This document shows, piece after piece, positions 1 to 8,399 of a stretch of DNA of 42,057 nt. This stretch comes from Aquimarina muelleri DSM 19832. GTDB taxonomy: Bacteria; Bacteroidota; Bacteroidia; Flavobacteriales; Flavobacteriaceae. The first letter of the stretch is position 1; each line of letters opens with the position of its first letter. The notes under the pieces were generated by a model. It ran no database searches and had not been told where the DNA came from. It was given only the letters and a program-made list of their open reading frames with translations. The position numbers and the translations under genes are program-made. The stretch spans positions 1-42,057 of the forward strand of contig NZ_AUML01000041.1 in the NCBI RefSeq assembly GCF_000430665.1, written 5' to 3'.

Positions 1-254
1 ATTTCTAATCCATTAGGTAAATGAATCAAGATAAAACGTGAGGTTGAAACTTCAGAATCCCCCACTTCTATTGGAATAAAAGAACAGGACGCCTCTGAGA
101 GATTATTTGACTCCTTTGATAACTTCTTAACCCAATAATGTAGCTTATCTTTAGTTAATCCCCGAGATTGAGCAAATGCTTTTTGGCTTTGACCTGAAAT
201 GTGATATTCTGATACTAACTTACGCATTCTTTTGGCTTCCGATAATTTAGACAT
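1..254 (-). CDS. IS66-type TnpA-like accessory protein (partial)
   Basis: This is the N-terminal part of a small basic protein; the 3' end is beyond the window. It starts MSKLSEAKRMRKLVSEYHIS and continues with a helix-turn-helix-like stretch (SQKAFAQSRGLTKDKLHYWV, about residues 23-42). This is the typical arrangement of the short first ORF of IS66 elements, in which a residue block ending in YW follows the second helix. About 84 codons are visible. In IS66 elements this ORF precedes the TnpB (Orf2) and TnpC transposase genes, and it is needed for transposition although its exact role is not well defined. The start at 254 is the only ATG giving the full motif. Confidence 0.6.
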   Translation of the reverse strand, partial: MSKLSEAKRMRKLVSEYHISGQSQKAFAQSRGLTKDKLHYWVKKLSKESNNLSEASCSFIPIEVGDSEVSTSRFILIHLPNGLE

Positions 255-322
255 CTATCTTTTTTAAACAAAAATATAGCCTATAAAGAATCTAATCAAG
301 ATGTACTTAGACGGATGCATAC
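1..322 (-). mobile_element. IS66-family insertion sequence, left end only
   Basis: The first gene of an IS66-type element reads leftwards out of the window from 254. A candidate terminal inverted repeat lies 68 bp upstream of its start: on the minus strand, from 322 to 301, the sequence begins GTATGCATCCGTCTAA. From memory, IS66-family ends begin GTAAGCG and continue with a similar TCCG..AA block, so the match is partial. If 322 is the true outer end, the 8 bp outside it (taaataac, 323-330) would be one copy of the target duplication. The right end, tnpB and tnpC are outside the window, so whether the element is intact cannot be judged. Confidence 0.6.
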
Positions 323-481
323 TAAATAACTAACTAAATTTGTAAAAGTTTAATGGTTGTTTTTTAGACATCTTCATTGTTTAGTTGTAGAAACTTTTGT
401 TGTAAAAAAAATCAAGAATATATCGCTACCATTTTAGAATTACTTCAAAAAGCAGGATTTAATATGTAATTTAAGTGTAAT

Positions 482-769
482 TTATTGCATTTGCCATTCC
501 CAAGTTGCAGAAGAATTAGGGATAATAGCCCATAATTCTACCACTTTTTTTATAGTATCTTTTACAGTTCCTGTAATAGTATCAATATGATTGTCTCCAA
601 TAAGAAAGATATCTAATATAGATTCATAATAACCAATGTAGTTAGAGCTAAATTCCTTCTCTGGTTTAATGTCAAGGATTTCATCGTCTGTTTGAGCTAC
701 ATCAAAGTTTTCTTTGAATATTTCTAAAACATTTTTTTTAACGATACGTTCTTTTTCTAGAGTATCCAT
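482..769 (-). CDS. hypothetical protein, 95 aa, acidic
   Basis: A small acidic ORF with no signal peptide or membrane segment; I do not recognise the family. The N-terminal half (residues 1-40) is rich in charged residues and likely helical (KERIVKKNVLEIFKENF). The C-terminal half has a hydrophobic helix-like segment (YYESILDIFLIG) and ends in a Trp-rich tail (TWEWQMQ). The overall size and helix layout vaguely recall an acyl-carrier-type fold, but I see no convincing DSL phosphopantetheine site, so that is not proposed as a function. It lies alone between the IS66 end and the aspC terminator, with a dyad at 802-820 upstream of its start. Codon use looks like that of its neighbours, so it is probably real. 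Confidence 0.55.
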   Translation of the reverse strand: MDTLEKERIVKKNVLEIFKENFDVAQTDDEILDIKPEKEFSSNYIGYYESILDIFLIGDNHIDTITGTVKDTIKKVVELWAIIPNSSATWEWQMQ

Positions 770-801
770 AATTTGTGTGTTTAAGTTGGTTTTTTTAAAT
801 A

Positions 802-820
802 TAACCTTTTGTAAAGGTTA
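802..820. promoter_or_regulatory. short dyad upstream of the 95-aa gene
   Basis: A perfect 8-bp inverted repeat, TAACCTTT-TGT-AAAGGTTA, lies 33-51 bp upstream of the ATG at 769. It is followed by no T-run, so it is more like an operator or leader hairpin than a terminator. No clear TAnnTTTG box was found here. Confidence 0.25.
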
Positions 821-925
821 GTATTTTGGTAATAGAAAAGTATAACTCCAATTTAGTTTGTTTAGTATTTGATAGAAGCTTTTTCTAGTAATAAAAAAAG
901 TTAAAATTTTCTTAATAAATATTAA

Positions 926-975
926 AAACAAGAAACCCATTTATTTCTGTCCAGAAATAAATGGGTTTCTTGTTT
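926..975 (-). terminator. intrinsic terminator of aspC
   Basis: A perfect 24-bp inverted repeat (arms 926-949 and 952-975, 2-nt centre) lies 18 bp after the aspC stop. On the minus strand it is followed by a T-rich stretch (TTTTTAATATTT). Unusually long and perfect for a terminator. Confidence 0.85.
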
Positions 976-992
976 GAGGTAACTAAAATAAA

Positions 993-2201
993 TTAACTCA
1001 CAACTTCTTTGATTCTTTTTGCAGCTTTTATAATATCTTCTTTACTAGCGGCATACGAAATTCTAATACAATTATTGTTGCCAAATGCAATACCAGTCAC
1101 TGTTGCTATATTAGCTTTTTCTAATAAAAACATAGAGAAATCTGTTGCGTTTTTAATAAGAGATCCTTGTAATGTTTTTCCGAAATAATATGAGATATCA
1201 GGAAAAATATAAAATGCACCTTCTGGCTTATTACATTCAAAGCCTGGGATGTCAGATAATAAATCTAATATCAACGTTCTTCTTTCTTTAAATTCATCTA
1301 TCATGTATTGGATTTTGCTAACCGGGGCTTCTAAAGCTGTGATTACAGCTCGTTGAGCAATACAATTTGCTCCACTAGTTACCTGTCCTTGCATTTTATT
1401 GCAAGCACGAGCAATTTCAGTAGGTGCTCCTATATACCCAATTCTCCAGCCGGTCATAGCAAAAGCTTTTGCTACACCGTTAACAGTAACAGTCCTGTTG
1501 TACATGTCTTCAAATTGAGCCATTGAGGCATGACCTCCTATGTAGTTAATATGCTCATATATTTCATCGCTTACAACGATAATGTCAGGGTGTTTTTGCA
1601 ATACATCGGCTAATGCTCTAAGTTCTTTCTTGTTATAAATAGATCCACTGGGGTTGCAAGGAGAGCTATACCATAGCATTTTGGTTTTTGGTGTAATAGC
1701 TTTTTCTAGTTGTTCAGCGGTCATTTTAAAGTCAGTCTCTATAGAAGTTTTTACCTCTACAGGAACTCCACCAGCAAGTTTTATGATATCGCTATAGCTT
1801 ACCCAGTATGGACAAGGTAAAATAACTTCGTCTCCTGGATTGATGTAAACTTGAGCTACATTGTAAAGTGATTGTTTAGCTCCTGTAGAAACAACAATTT
1901 GCGAATGATCATAAGTAACGCCATTATCTCTTTTAAATTTAGTGATAATAGCATCTTTTAACTCTACGTATCCATCAACAGGGGAGTAGGAGTTGTAATT
2001 GTCATTTATTGCTTGTATTGCAGCTTCTTTGATGAAATCCGGAGTATTAAAATCTGGTTCTCCAAGGCTTAAGCTAATGATGTCTTTTCCTTCAGCTTTA
2101 AGCTCGCGAGCTTTTGCAGCCATAGCTAAAGTAGCTGATGCTTCAAGTGCATTAATTTTGTCTGATAATTGGATGTTCATCCCTGATACTTGTGTGCTCA
2201 T
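993..2201 (-). CDS. aspC: class I pyridoxal-phosphate aminotransferase (aspartate aminotransferase type)
   Basis: A 402-residue fold-type I aminotransferase, normal length for the AspC/AspAT-Igamma group. It moves the amino group between aspartate and 2-oxoglutarate, or related acids, in the cytoplasm. Visible landmarks are SLGEPDFNTP near residue 45, the PCNPSG loop at 181-186, SDEIYEH with the cofactor-binding Asp212, the Schiff-base lysine K245 in NGVAKAFAMTGWRIGY, and R253 next to it. Either Met1 or Met8 (MNIQLSDKIN) could be the start; the second is where most homologues begin. It lies 22 bp after the desaturase gene on the same strand and ends in a strong terminator, so the two are probably cotranscribed. 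Substrate breadth (aromatic or aspartate) cannot be fixed from sequence. Confidence 0.9.
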   Translation of the reverse strand: MSTQVSGMNIQLSDKINALEASATLAMAAKARELKAEGKDIISLSLGEPDFNTPDFIKEAAIQAINDNYNSYSPVDGYVELKDAIITKFKRDNGVTYDHSQIVVSTGAKQSLYNVAQVYINPGDEVILPCPYWVSYSDIIKLAGGVPVEVKTSIETDFKMTAEQLEKAITPKTKMLWYSSPCNPSGSIYNKKELRALADVLQKHPDIIVVSDEIYEHINYIGGHASMAQFEDMYNRTVTVNGVAKAFAMTGWRIGYIGAPTEIARACNKMQGQVTSGANCIAQRAVITALEAPVSKIQYMIDEFKERRTLILDLLSDIPGFECNKPEGAFYIFPDISYYFGKTLQGSLIKNATDFSMFLLEKANIATVTGIAFGNNNCIRISYAASKEDIIKAAKRIKEVVS

Positions 2202-2223
2202 TTAATCTTGTAAATAAAAATGG

Positions 2224-3330
2224 TTAAGATTGTATAGCAGGCTTCATTCCCATTTCTTTAAGATGTTTAAAGTGGGCGATAATTGCTTTTCGTGTAGTTT
2301 TATATTCGTTATAAGGTAGATTAAACTCTAAGGCAGTTTGCTTTACAATCTTAGAAATCTTGGTATAATGAACATGACTTATGTTTGGAAAAATATGATG
2401 TTCTACTTGGTGGTTTAAGCCACCAGTAAACCAGTTGACTAATTTGTTTTTTGTAGAAAAATTAACCGTAGTAAATAATTGATGTACTGCCCAAGTATTT
2501 TTCATAGTTCCTGTTTTGTCAGGAATAGGCATTTGTGCTTCTTCTACCATATGAGCTAACTGAAAAACGACACTTAATATTAAACCTGCAACATAATGCA
2601 TTATAAAAAAACCTATCAAAATTTTCCACCATGCAATAGACATGATCAACATTGGGATTACAATCCAGATTAAAACATAAATCATTTTAGTTATCACCAC
2701 TGTACTCCATTGTTTTAAAGAACTAGGTAGTTTCCCGTAAGAAAGTTTTCGGGTAAGGTAATTTTTTGTCTGTTTAAAATCTGTGGTTAGTGCCCAATTA
2801 AAAGTTAACAAACCGTAAAGAAATATAGAATAATAATGTTGAAATTTATGAAAACGCATCCATTTTGCATGCTTTGTAAACCGGATTACTCGACCAGCAT
2901 CCATATCTTCATCATGACCATGGATATTTGTATATGTATGATGTAAAACATTGTGTTGTACTTGCCAGTTATAAACATTGCCAGCAAGAATATAAATACT
3001 ACCCCCCATTAAATTATTTATCCATTTTTTTGAAGAATAGGATCCATGATTGCCATCATGCATTACGTTCATTCCTACACCAGCCATTCCTACACCCATT
3101 ACAATTGTAAGTAGTAGCATCCACCATTGTGAAATACCTAATGTAAGAATCAGAAAATAAGGAGTTAAGAAAAGAGAAAACATAACAATTGTTTTGAGAT
3201 GTAATCTCCAGTTTCCAGTTCGCTTAATGTTATTTTCTTTAAAATAGAGATTTACTCTTTTGTTTAATGTTTTGAAAAAATTAGCAGAATCTGCTCTGCT
3301 AAAACGTATATTAGGTGTGATCATAGTCAT
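2224..3330 (-). CDS. membrane fatty acid desaturase (acyl-CoA/acyl-lipid type)
   Basis: A 368-residue integral-membrane di-iron desaturase that introduces a double bond into fatty acyl chains. The three histidine boxes are intact: HDGNH at residues 91-95, HNVLHH at 126-131, and QVEHH near residue 310. Hydrophobic segments at about 47-90 and 205-260 give the expected two membrane-spanning pairs. The spacing and the QVEHH box place it in the family that includes linoleoyl-CoA (delta-6-like) desaturases, but regiospecificity cannot be read from sequence. The start is Met1 or Met3. It is divergent from rsmG and lies just upstream of aspC, so it is likely the first gene of a two-gene unit adapting membrane fluidity. 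Confidence 0.88.
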   Translation of the reverse strand: MTMITPNIRFSRADSANFFKTLNKRVNLYFKENNIKRTGNWRLHLKTIVMFSLFLTPYFLILTLGISQWWMLLLTIVMGVGMAGVGMNVMHDGNHGSYSSKKWINNLMGGSIYILAGNVYNWQVQHNVLHHTYTNIHGHDEDMDAGRVIRFTKHAKWMRFHKFQHYYSIFLYGLLTFNWALTTDFKQTKNYLTRKLSYGKLPSSLKQWSTVVITKMIYVLIWIVIPMLIMSIAWWKILIGFFIMHYVAGLILSVVFQLAHMVEEAQMPIPDKTGTMKNTWAVHQLFTTVNFSTKNKLVNWFTGGLNHQVEHHIFPNISHVHYTKISKIVKQTALEFNLPYNEYKTTRKAIIAHFKHLKEMGMKPAIQS

Positions 3331-3436
3331 TGAGGTTTATGACAAAACGAGATTTATCATAGTAATATTGGGTAAAGTTAGGTATTTAATTTTTTTTAAG
3401 TTCTTAAAAAGTAGTAAAATATATGGTTTTAACATG

Positions 3437-3444
3437 TATTTTTG
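3437..3444 (+). promoter_or_regulatory. Bacteroidota -7 element upstream of rsmG
   Basis: TATTTTTG matches the TAnnTTTG consensus of the Bacteroidota sigma factor. It lies 22 bp upstream of the rsmG ATG. No good -33 TTG is seen at the expected spacing, so this is only half of a promoter. Confidence 0.4.
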
Positions 3445-3466
3445 TGCTTTAATTTTATATTGTTAA

Positions 3467-4096
3467 ATGAATATTCTAAAAAAATACTTTCCAGATCTAA
3501 CTGAAGAACAGGAAATTCAGTTTTCTGAACTTGAAAAGCTTTATACGGAGTGGAATTCTAAAATAAACGTAATATCACGTAAAGATATAGAATCTTTGTA
3601 TGAAAGACATATTTTGCATTCTCTTGGGATAGCTAAAATACAAGGATTTAAACCAAAGGCAAAGATATTAGATGTAGGGACAGGAGGAGGGTTTCCTGGG
3701 ATTCCTTTGGCAATTTTGTTTCCTGAAACTCATTTTTATTTAGTAGATGTTATTGCTAAAAAAATAAAAGTGGTAAACGAAGTAGCTACTGCCTTGGGAT
3801 TAACAAATGTAAAAGCAGAACAACGCAGAGCAGGTACATTTGAGGATCGTTTTGATTTTATTGTAAGTCGGGCTGTAACTAATATGCCAGATTTTGTTAA
3901 ATGGGTAAGAAAAAATGTTGCTAAAAAAAGTAGTCATGAATTGCAAAATGGAATTTTATACCTTAAAGGAGGGGATTTAACGGAAGAGTTGGTATTGTTT
4001 CCGAAAGCGGTAGAACATGAACTTTCTGCTCATTTCGAAGAAGATTTTTTTGAAACAAAAAAGGTGGTATACTTGCCAGTAAAGTATAAGGTTTAA
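3467..4096 (+). CDS. rsmG: 16S rRNA (guanine527-N7)-methyltransferase RsmG
   Basis: A 209-residue RsmG (GidB), usual length. It uses S-adenosylmethionine to methylate N7 of G527 in 16S rRNA; loss is linked to low-level streptomycin resistance in other bacteria. The SAM-binding glycine-rich loop ILDVGTGGGFPGIPLA is at about residues 65-80, followed by the acidic position in FYLVDVIAKK. The family signature SRAV appears at about residue 138. Its stop overlaps the stop of the convergent GNAT gene by 4 bp, so there is no room for a terminator between them. A TAnnTTTG element upstream gives a very short leader, and no Shine-Dalgarno is visible. Confidence 0.93.
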   Translation: MNILKKYFPDLTEEQEIQFSELEKLYTEWNSKINVISRKDIESLYERHILHSLGIAKIQGFKPKAKILDVGTGGGFPGIPLAILFPETHFYLVDVIAKKIKVVNEVATALGLTNVKAEQRRAGTFEDRFDFIVSRAVTNMPDFVKWVRKNVAKKSSHELQNGILYLKGGDLTEELVLFPKAVEHELSAHFEEDFFETKKVVYLPVKYKV

Positions 4097-4560
4097 TTCA
4101 TATTCTTTAGATTAAAACGCATTTCTACTATATGTTTTTGGAATCCAACTTTTTCATAAGCTTTAATTGCTTTCGGATTTTTGTCATATACGGTAAGTCG
4201 AATTTCTTCAATTTTTTTTGATGAAAACCAGTTGCAAAGGTTTTGAATGATTTTTTGACTAATACCTTGCCCTCGAAATTCTTCTTTTAGATATATAAAA
4301 CCAATATACCCAAGTTGTTTTTGTTTAAAATATTTTTTTCGGTTTCTTATTTGTCCGTAACCACTACCTACAATTTCACCATCAATTTCTGCAACTAAAA
4401 CCTCCGTATGATCTGCAAGGATGTAATCTTCTATATTATAATAACTTATTTTTTTGTCTTGTATCAATGTTGGATCCATTGGGCGTTCTGTCTCGATAAT
4501 TTTTTGTTCAAAATCAAGAAGAATAGGTAGGTCTTCGATTGTAGCAGGTCTTATAATCAT
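4093..4560 (-). CDS. GNAT-family N-acetyltransferase
   Basis: A 155-residue single-domain GCN5-related acetyltransferase using acetyl-CoA. The core beta strand with the acetyl-CoA pyrophosphate loop is seen at LGYIGFIYLKEEFRGQGIS, where RGQGIS is the R/Q-x-x-G-x-G/A-type motif A. It is followed by LTVYDKNPKAIKAYEKVGF, the C-terminal motif B typical of amino-group acetyltransferases. The substrate is not predictable. The gene is convergent with rsmG (4-bp overlap of stop codons), and one copy of the interspersed 95-bp palindromic element sits directly upstream of its start. Confidence 0.85.
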   Translation of the reverse strand: MIIRPATIEDLPILLDFEQKIIETERPMDPTLIQDKKISYYNIEDYILADHTEVLVAEIDGEIVGSGYGQIRNRKKYFKQKQLGYIGFIYLKEEFRGQGISQKIIQNLCNWFSSKKIEEIRLTVYDKNPKAIKAYEKVGFQKHIVEMRFNLKNMN

Positions 4561-4581
4561 GTGGGATTAGTGTGTGGTTTT

Positions 4582-4680
4582 TTTAATCCATATTGTGGAG
4601 TTTAATTGTCCGAGGCTTACCTCGGAAAACAAAATATATTTTCGGAAGCATACTCGTGATTTTGCTCCGATGTTATTGAT
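4582..4680 (+). repeat. interspersed ~95-bp palindromic element, copy A
   Basis: First of three related intergenic copies in the window (also 24397-24490 and 27604-27700, all in the same orientation). The shared layout is TTTAATCCAxATTGTGGAG, then TTTAATTnTCCGAGGCTTnC, then an AAACAAAATATATTTTCGG block, then a GCATACTCGTGA..GCTCCGA end block. The halves form small hairpins (CCACATTGTGG and CGAGGC-TT-GCCTCG in the better-kept copies). No ORF is inside. It resembles REP/MITE-type elements, though the class is unconfirmed. Confidence 0.75.
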
Positions 4681-4681
4681 T

Positions 4682-4716
4682 AAAAAAGACTGTCTAAATA
4701 TTAGACAGTCTTTTTT
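4682..4716. terminator. bidirectional intrinsic terminator after pruA
   Basis: A perfect 16-bp inverted repeat (arms 4682-4697 and 4701-4716, loop ATA) is bounded by A6 and T6 runs. It lies 19 bp beyond the pruA stop on the minus strand, and would also work on the plus strand. Confidence 0.88.
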
Positions 4717-4735
4717 TGTTTGTTTGTCAATTGTT

Positions 4736-6364
4736 TTATTCTCCTAAAAATGGATATCTATAATTAGATGGAGAAACAAACGTTTCTTTTATCATTCTAG
4801 GGGATACCCAGCGTAGTAAATTAAGGTATGATCCTGCTTTGTCATTAGTTCCAGATGCTCTGGCTCCTCCAAAAGGTTGTTGCCCTACAACGGCTCCAGT
4901 ACATTTATCATTAATATAAAAGTTACCTGCGCAGTTCTCTAATGCTTTAGTTGCTTCTGCAGCAGCATAACGATCTGTAGAGAATATAGCTCCGGTTAAT
5001 GCATATTCACTGGTTCCATCCACCAATTCTAATGTCTCGTTCCATTGGTTGTCATCATATACGTAGATAGTAACTACAGGGCCAAATAATTCTGTACACA
5101 TTGTAGTGTATTTTGGGTCTTTTGCAACGATTACAGTTGGTTCTATGAAATACCCTTTGGATTTGTCATAATTACCACCAGCTATAATTTCTGCATCTGC
5201 ATCATTTTTTACCTGATCGATATATTTTGCAAGTTTGTCAAATGATCCTTCGTGTATTACAGCAGTAATAAAATTACTCATGTCTTCTGGTGATCCCATT
5301 TTGAAAGACTTGACATCTTCTTTTAGATATTTTTCTACATCTGCCCATAAACTTTTTGGTATATAAGCTCTGGATGCTGCACTACACTTTTGTCCTTGAA
5401 ATTCAAATGCTCCACGGGAAATACCAGTAGCAACTTGTTTTGCATCTGCACTAGAATGTGCTAGGATAAAATCTTTTCCGCCAGTTTCACCTACAATTCT
5501 AGGGTAGGTTTTATAGTTGTGTATATTAGTACCGATTTTTGCCCAAATGTCCTTAAAGACATGGGTACTCCCTGTAAAATGGATTCCTGCAAAATCAGGA
5601 CTAGCTAACACGGTATCTGTAATCATAACAGGATCTCCATATACAACATTAATTACGCCATCAGGTACACCTGCTTCTTTAAAAATGTCTACAATAATTT
5701 TTGCAGAAAAGATCTGACTGTCACTTGGTTTCCATACCACAGTATTTCCCATTAATGCAGCACTAGCAGGTAGATTTCCTGCAATTGCTGTAAAATTAAA
5801 AGGAGTAATGGCATATATGAACCCTTCTAAGGGTCTGTATTCTAACCTATTCCATGCGCCAGAGGTAGAGTTTGGCTGATCATTATAAATCTGAGTCATA
5901 TATTCTACGTTAAAACGTAAGAAATCTATAAATTCACATGCTGCATCAATTTCTGCTTGAAATATGTTCTTAGACTGTGCAAGCATAGTTGATGCATTAA
6001 TTTTTGCTCGGTATGGACCAGCAATAAGTTCTGCAGCTCTCAAAAATATAGCGGCACGTTGTTCCCAAGCTAAATCAGCCCATTTTTTTCGTGCCTCCAA
6101 GGCTGTGTCAATAGCCTTCTGTATGTGTTGTTTTTCTGCTTTATGATAAGTGCCTAAAATGTGCTGATGATCATGAGGAGGGGACATAGTAGCAGTGTCT
6201 CCTGTTCTTATTTCTTCACCATTAATATACAAAGGTACATCTATAGAGGTGTTGTACATTGTTTTGTATGTTGCTAGAACTTCTTCTCTTTCAGGTGTTC
6301 CAGGAGCATACGATTTTATAGGCTCATTTATTGCAGTAGGAACTTGAAAAAAACCTTTTCCCAT
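4736..6364 (-). CDS. pruA: L-glutamate gamma-semialdehyde dehydrogenase (1-pyrroline-5-carboxylate dehydrogenase)
   Basis: A 542-residue aldehyde dehydrogenase of the P5C dehydrogenase type, which oxidises glutamate semialdehyde to glutamate with NAD+, the second step of proline catabolism. Landmarks are the N-terminal arm NEPIKSYAPGTPER (13-26), ITPFNFTAIAGNLPA (186-200), the NAD-fold FTGSTHVF (263-270), the general base E293 in GETGGKDF, and the catalytic C327 in FEFQGQKCSAASR. The C-terminal PFGGARASGTNDKAG motif is also typical. Length suits the monofunctional group 1 enzyme (about 540 residues), with no PutA proline dehydrogenase domain. No proline dehydrogenase gene is in the window. 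A TAnnTTTG box lies upstream and a strong terminator follows, so it is probably monocistronic. Confidence 0.95.
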   Translation of the reverse strand: MGKGFFQVPTAINEPIKSYAPGTPEREEVLATYKTMYNTSIDVPLYINGEEIRTGDTATMSPPHDHQHILGTYHKAEKQHIQKAIDTALEARKKWADLAWEQRAAIFLRAAELIAGPYRAKINASTMLAQSKNIFQAEIDAACEFIDFLRFNVEYMTQIYNDQPNSTSGAWNRLEYRPLEGFIYAITPFNFTAIAGNLPASAALMGNTVVWKPSDSQIFSAKIIVDIFKEAGVPDGVINVVYGDPVMITDTVLASPDFAGIHFTGSTHVFKDIWAKIGTNIHNYKTYPRIVGETGGKDFILAHSSADAKQVATGISRGAFEFQGQKCSAASRAYIPKSLWADVEKYLKEDVKSFKMGSPEDMSNFITAVIHEGSFDKLAKYIDQVKNDADAEIIAGGNYDKSKGYFIEPTVIVAKDPKYTTMCTELFGPVVTIYVYDDNQWNETLELVDGTSEYALTGAIFSTDRYAAAEATKALENCAGNFYINDKCTGAVVGQQPFGGARASGTNDKAGSYLNLLRWVSPRMIKETFVSPSNYRYPFLGE

Positions 6365-6428
6365 GATGTTGTTTTTTAATTTAAATTAGTAAGATGTATT
6401 TATCTAATGAATTAGACCTTTAGGATAG

Positions 6429-6436
6429 CAAAGATA
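6429..6436 (-). promoter_or_regulatory. -7 element for pruA
   Basis: On the minus strand this reads TATCTTTG, matching TAnnTTTG, 65 bp upstream of the pruA ATG. No -33 TTG was found at 19-20 bp spacing. Confidence 0.4.
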
Positions 6437-6654
6437 GAAAATTATATAGGCTAAAAGCTATTTTATAGCATTATCCATAAAAAAAACACTTAATTTTTTC
6501 GAGATATATTCTTTATTGATTATTCTGTCATTTTTATTATGTTTTTTATAAAAAAATGAGATTTAATAAGTGTACGACTCTTTACGGAGCAAGGCTATAT
6601 ATGCTATGTGATTTTTTTTTGTAAGTTGTGTGAAATTTATCCGACCCAGAACCT

Positions 6655-7371
6655 ATGTGTACAGTTACGTTAATACCAATTCAAGAAAATAATTTTATAC
6701 TGACCTCTAACCGGGATGAAGCACTGGATAGAAAAACATTATCCCCAGAGTTTTATCAGGTAAATAAAACTAAAATGTTGTTTCCTAAAGATGTAGTTGC
6801 TGGTGGTACATGGATAGGGGTTAGTGATAAAAAGACCATGGTTTGTTTACTCAATGGAGGATTTGAAGCTCATGAGAGATCGGGTTCTTATCGGCAAAGT
6901 AGAGGTGTTGTAGTTAAAGATTTGTTAGGGGCTAATGATTTAGAAAAAACTATTTTAGATTATAACTATATAGGCATCGAGCCATTTACAATAGTTACAG
7001 CAAATTGGAAGTCTGACCTTTTGTTTTTCGAATTAGTTTGGGATGGAAAGCAAAAATATTTTAGAAAATTAGGAAAAGAAACTCATATATGGTCTTCATC
7101 AACTTTGTATAATAAGGATGTAAAAGAGTTGCGAAAAAAATGGTTTACAGTTTTTGAAAGAGAGAATAATATAACTCCAGATACGCTTTTAAATTTTCAT
7201 AAAAATGCAGGAATAGGAGATAGGAATAAAGACTTGCAAATAGATAGAGAATTTTTAAAAACTAGAAGTATTACTCAAATTTTAAAAAATGAGGAGGAAC
7301 TCTCAATGCGATATGAAGATTTGCAAAAAAAAGAAATAAATACAATTATTTTTGAAGCTGTAACGGTTTAA
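6655..7371 (+). CDS. NRDE-family (TANGO2-like) protein
   Basis: A 238-residue member of the NRDE/TANGO2 family, named after an Asn-Arg-Asp-Glu motif. It begins MCTVT with the invariant Cys2, a possible N-terminal nucleophile position, and has SNRDEALDRKT at about residues 18-28. GGTWIGVSDKK (near 61-71) and CLLNGGFEAHE (near 76-86) are the other conserved blocks. The biochemical role of bacterial members is not settled; eukaryotic TANGO2 is linked to lipid and haem handling. It is followed after 23 bp by the DUF6695 gene on the same strand, so they are probably cotranscribed. Confidence 0.85.
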   Translation: MCTVTLIPIQENNFILTSNRDEALDRKTLSPEFYQVNKTKMLFPKDVVAGGTWIGVSDKKTMVCLLNGGFEAHERSGSYRQSRGVVVKDLLGANDLEKTILDYNYIGIEPFTIVTANWKSDLLFFELVWDGKQKYFRKLGKETHIWSSSTLYNKDVKELRKKWFTVFERENNITPDTLLNFHKNAGIGDRNKDLQIDREFLKTRSITQILKNEEELSMRYEDLQKKEINTIIFEAVTV

Positions 7372-7394
7372 AAAAGAGTTTAAATTATAAAATA

Positions 7395-8399
7395 TTGAAT
7401 TATACAGGTAAAATAATCATACTTGCTTTTCCTGATACCTTCGTGCAGTATTCTGATGAGCCTTCAGTGAAATTTCTTTTAGCATTAGGGCTGGGTAAGG
7501 ATAATTATATAAAAGCAGGTCATGCAGCTTTTGTTCTTATTGAGAATAAAACAGGTAACGCTGAATATTATGATTTTGGAAGGTATATAACTCCAAAAGG
7601 GCGTGGTAGAGTAAGAAGTGCTGTTACTGATGTTGAATTAGAAATTCCTTTTAAAGCCATAATAACTTCAGATTCTAAATTAAGTAATATAGAAGATTTT
7701 TTATTATGGTTAGAGGCTAATCCTAAAAAAACTCATGGTGAAGGGAGGCTTGTGGCTTCAGTTTGTGATTATATTGATTATGAAAAAGCAAAAAAATATA
7801 TTTTGTCTATTCAGGATATGGGGAGTATTCCGTACAAAGCTTTTGGTAAAATAGGAAGTAATTGTTCTCGAATCGTAACAGATACTATTTTAAAAAGTAC
7901 CGATCTCATAAAAATAAAAAAGCCATTATTAAGAAATAAGTTGTTTACTCCAAGTCCTTTAGGTAATGTGCAGAAGGGAGCTTTGGGCAATCCAATATAT
8001 CAAGTAAGAAATGGAAATTTACAAGTGTATTCGGGGTCTATACTTATGGAGAACCTCACTAATTATTTTGATAAAAATATTCCTGAAACCAAAAAAGACA
8101 TTATAAAAAAGCAACAAAAAAAAATAGAGAAATCCAGCTTTCTTTCTGGTACGGGTAGTAGTGCTTATTTTAAGTTAGAGGAATCTTTAAAAAAGAATGT
8201 ATTTAAAATCACAAGATTTACAGAGTATGGAGAAGAAGATTTTAAAGGTCTTTTTGCGGCCAAGGAAAGTGAATTTGATCCTAAGCAAGAATATAATTTT
8301 ATATATGACTCTAATTGTTTTTATTGTCATGTAGAACAAAACGGGAGTAAAATTAAGCTAGAGAAAATAAAATTAATTAAGGGCAAAAGGAGTACTTAG
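7395..8399 (+). CDS. DUF6695-type conserved hypothetical protein
   Basis: A 334-residue cytoplasmic-looking protein resembling a Bacteroidota-restricted family that I recall as DUF6695. The N-terminal IIILAFPDTFVQ and KAGHAAFVLIENKTGNAEYYDFGRY blocks, a His/Cys-containing middle (GSNCSRIVTDTIL) and an HxAx-like segment suggest an NlpC/P60-like or similar hydrolase layout. That reading is inference only. No ATG is available near the family start, and the frame opens with TTG at 7395. Its last 27 bp overlap the end of the convergent apaG gene. The pairing with the NRDE gene suggests a shared pathway, but the function is unknown. Confidence 0.65.
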   Translation: MNYTGKIIILAFPDTFVQYSDEPSVKFLLALGLGKDNYIKAGHAAFVLIENKTGNAEYYDFGRYITPKGRGRVRSAVTDVELEIPFKAIITSDSKLSNIEDFLLWLEANPKKTHGEGRLVASVCDYIDYEKAKKYILSIQDMGSIPYKAFGKIGSNCSRIVTDTILKSTDLIKIKKPLLRNKLFTPSPLGNVQKGALGNPIYQVRNGNLQVYSGSILMENLTNYFDKNIPETKKDIIKKQQKKIEKSSFLSGTGSSAYFKLEESLKKNVFKITRFTEYGEEDFKGLFAAKESEFDPKQEYNFIYDSNCFYCHVEQNGSKIKLEKIKLIKGKRST

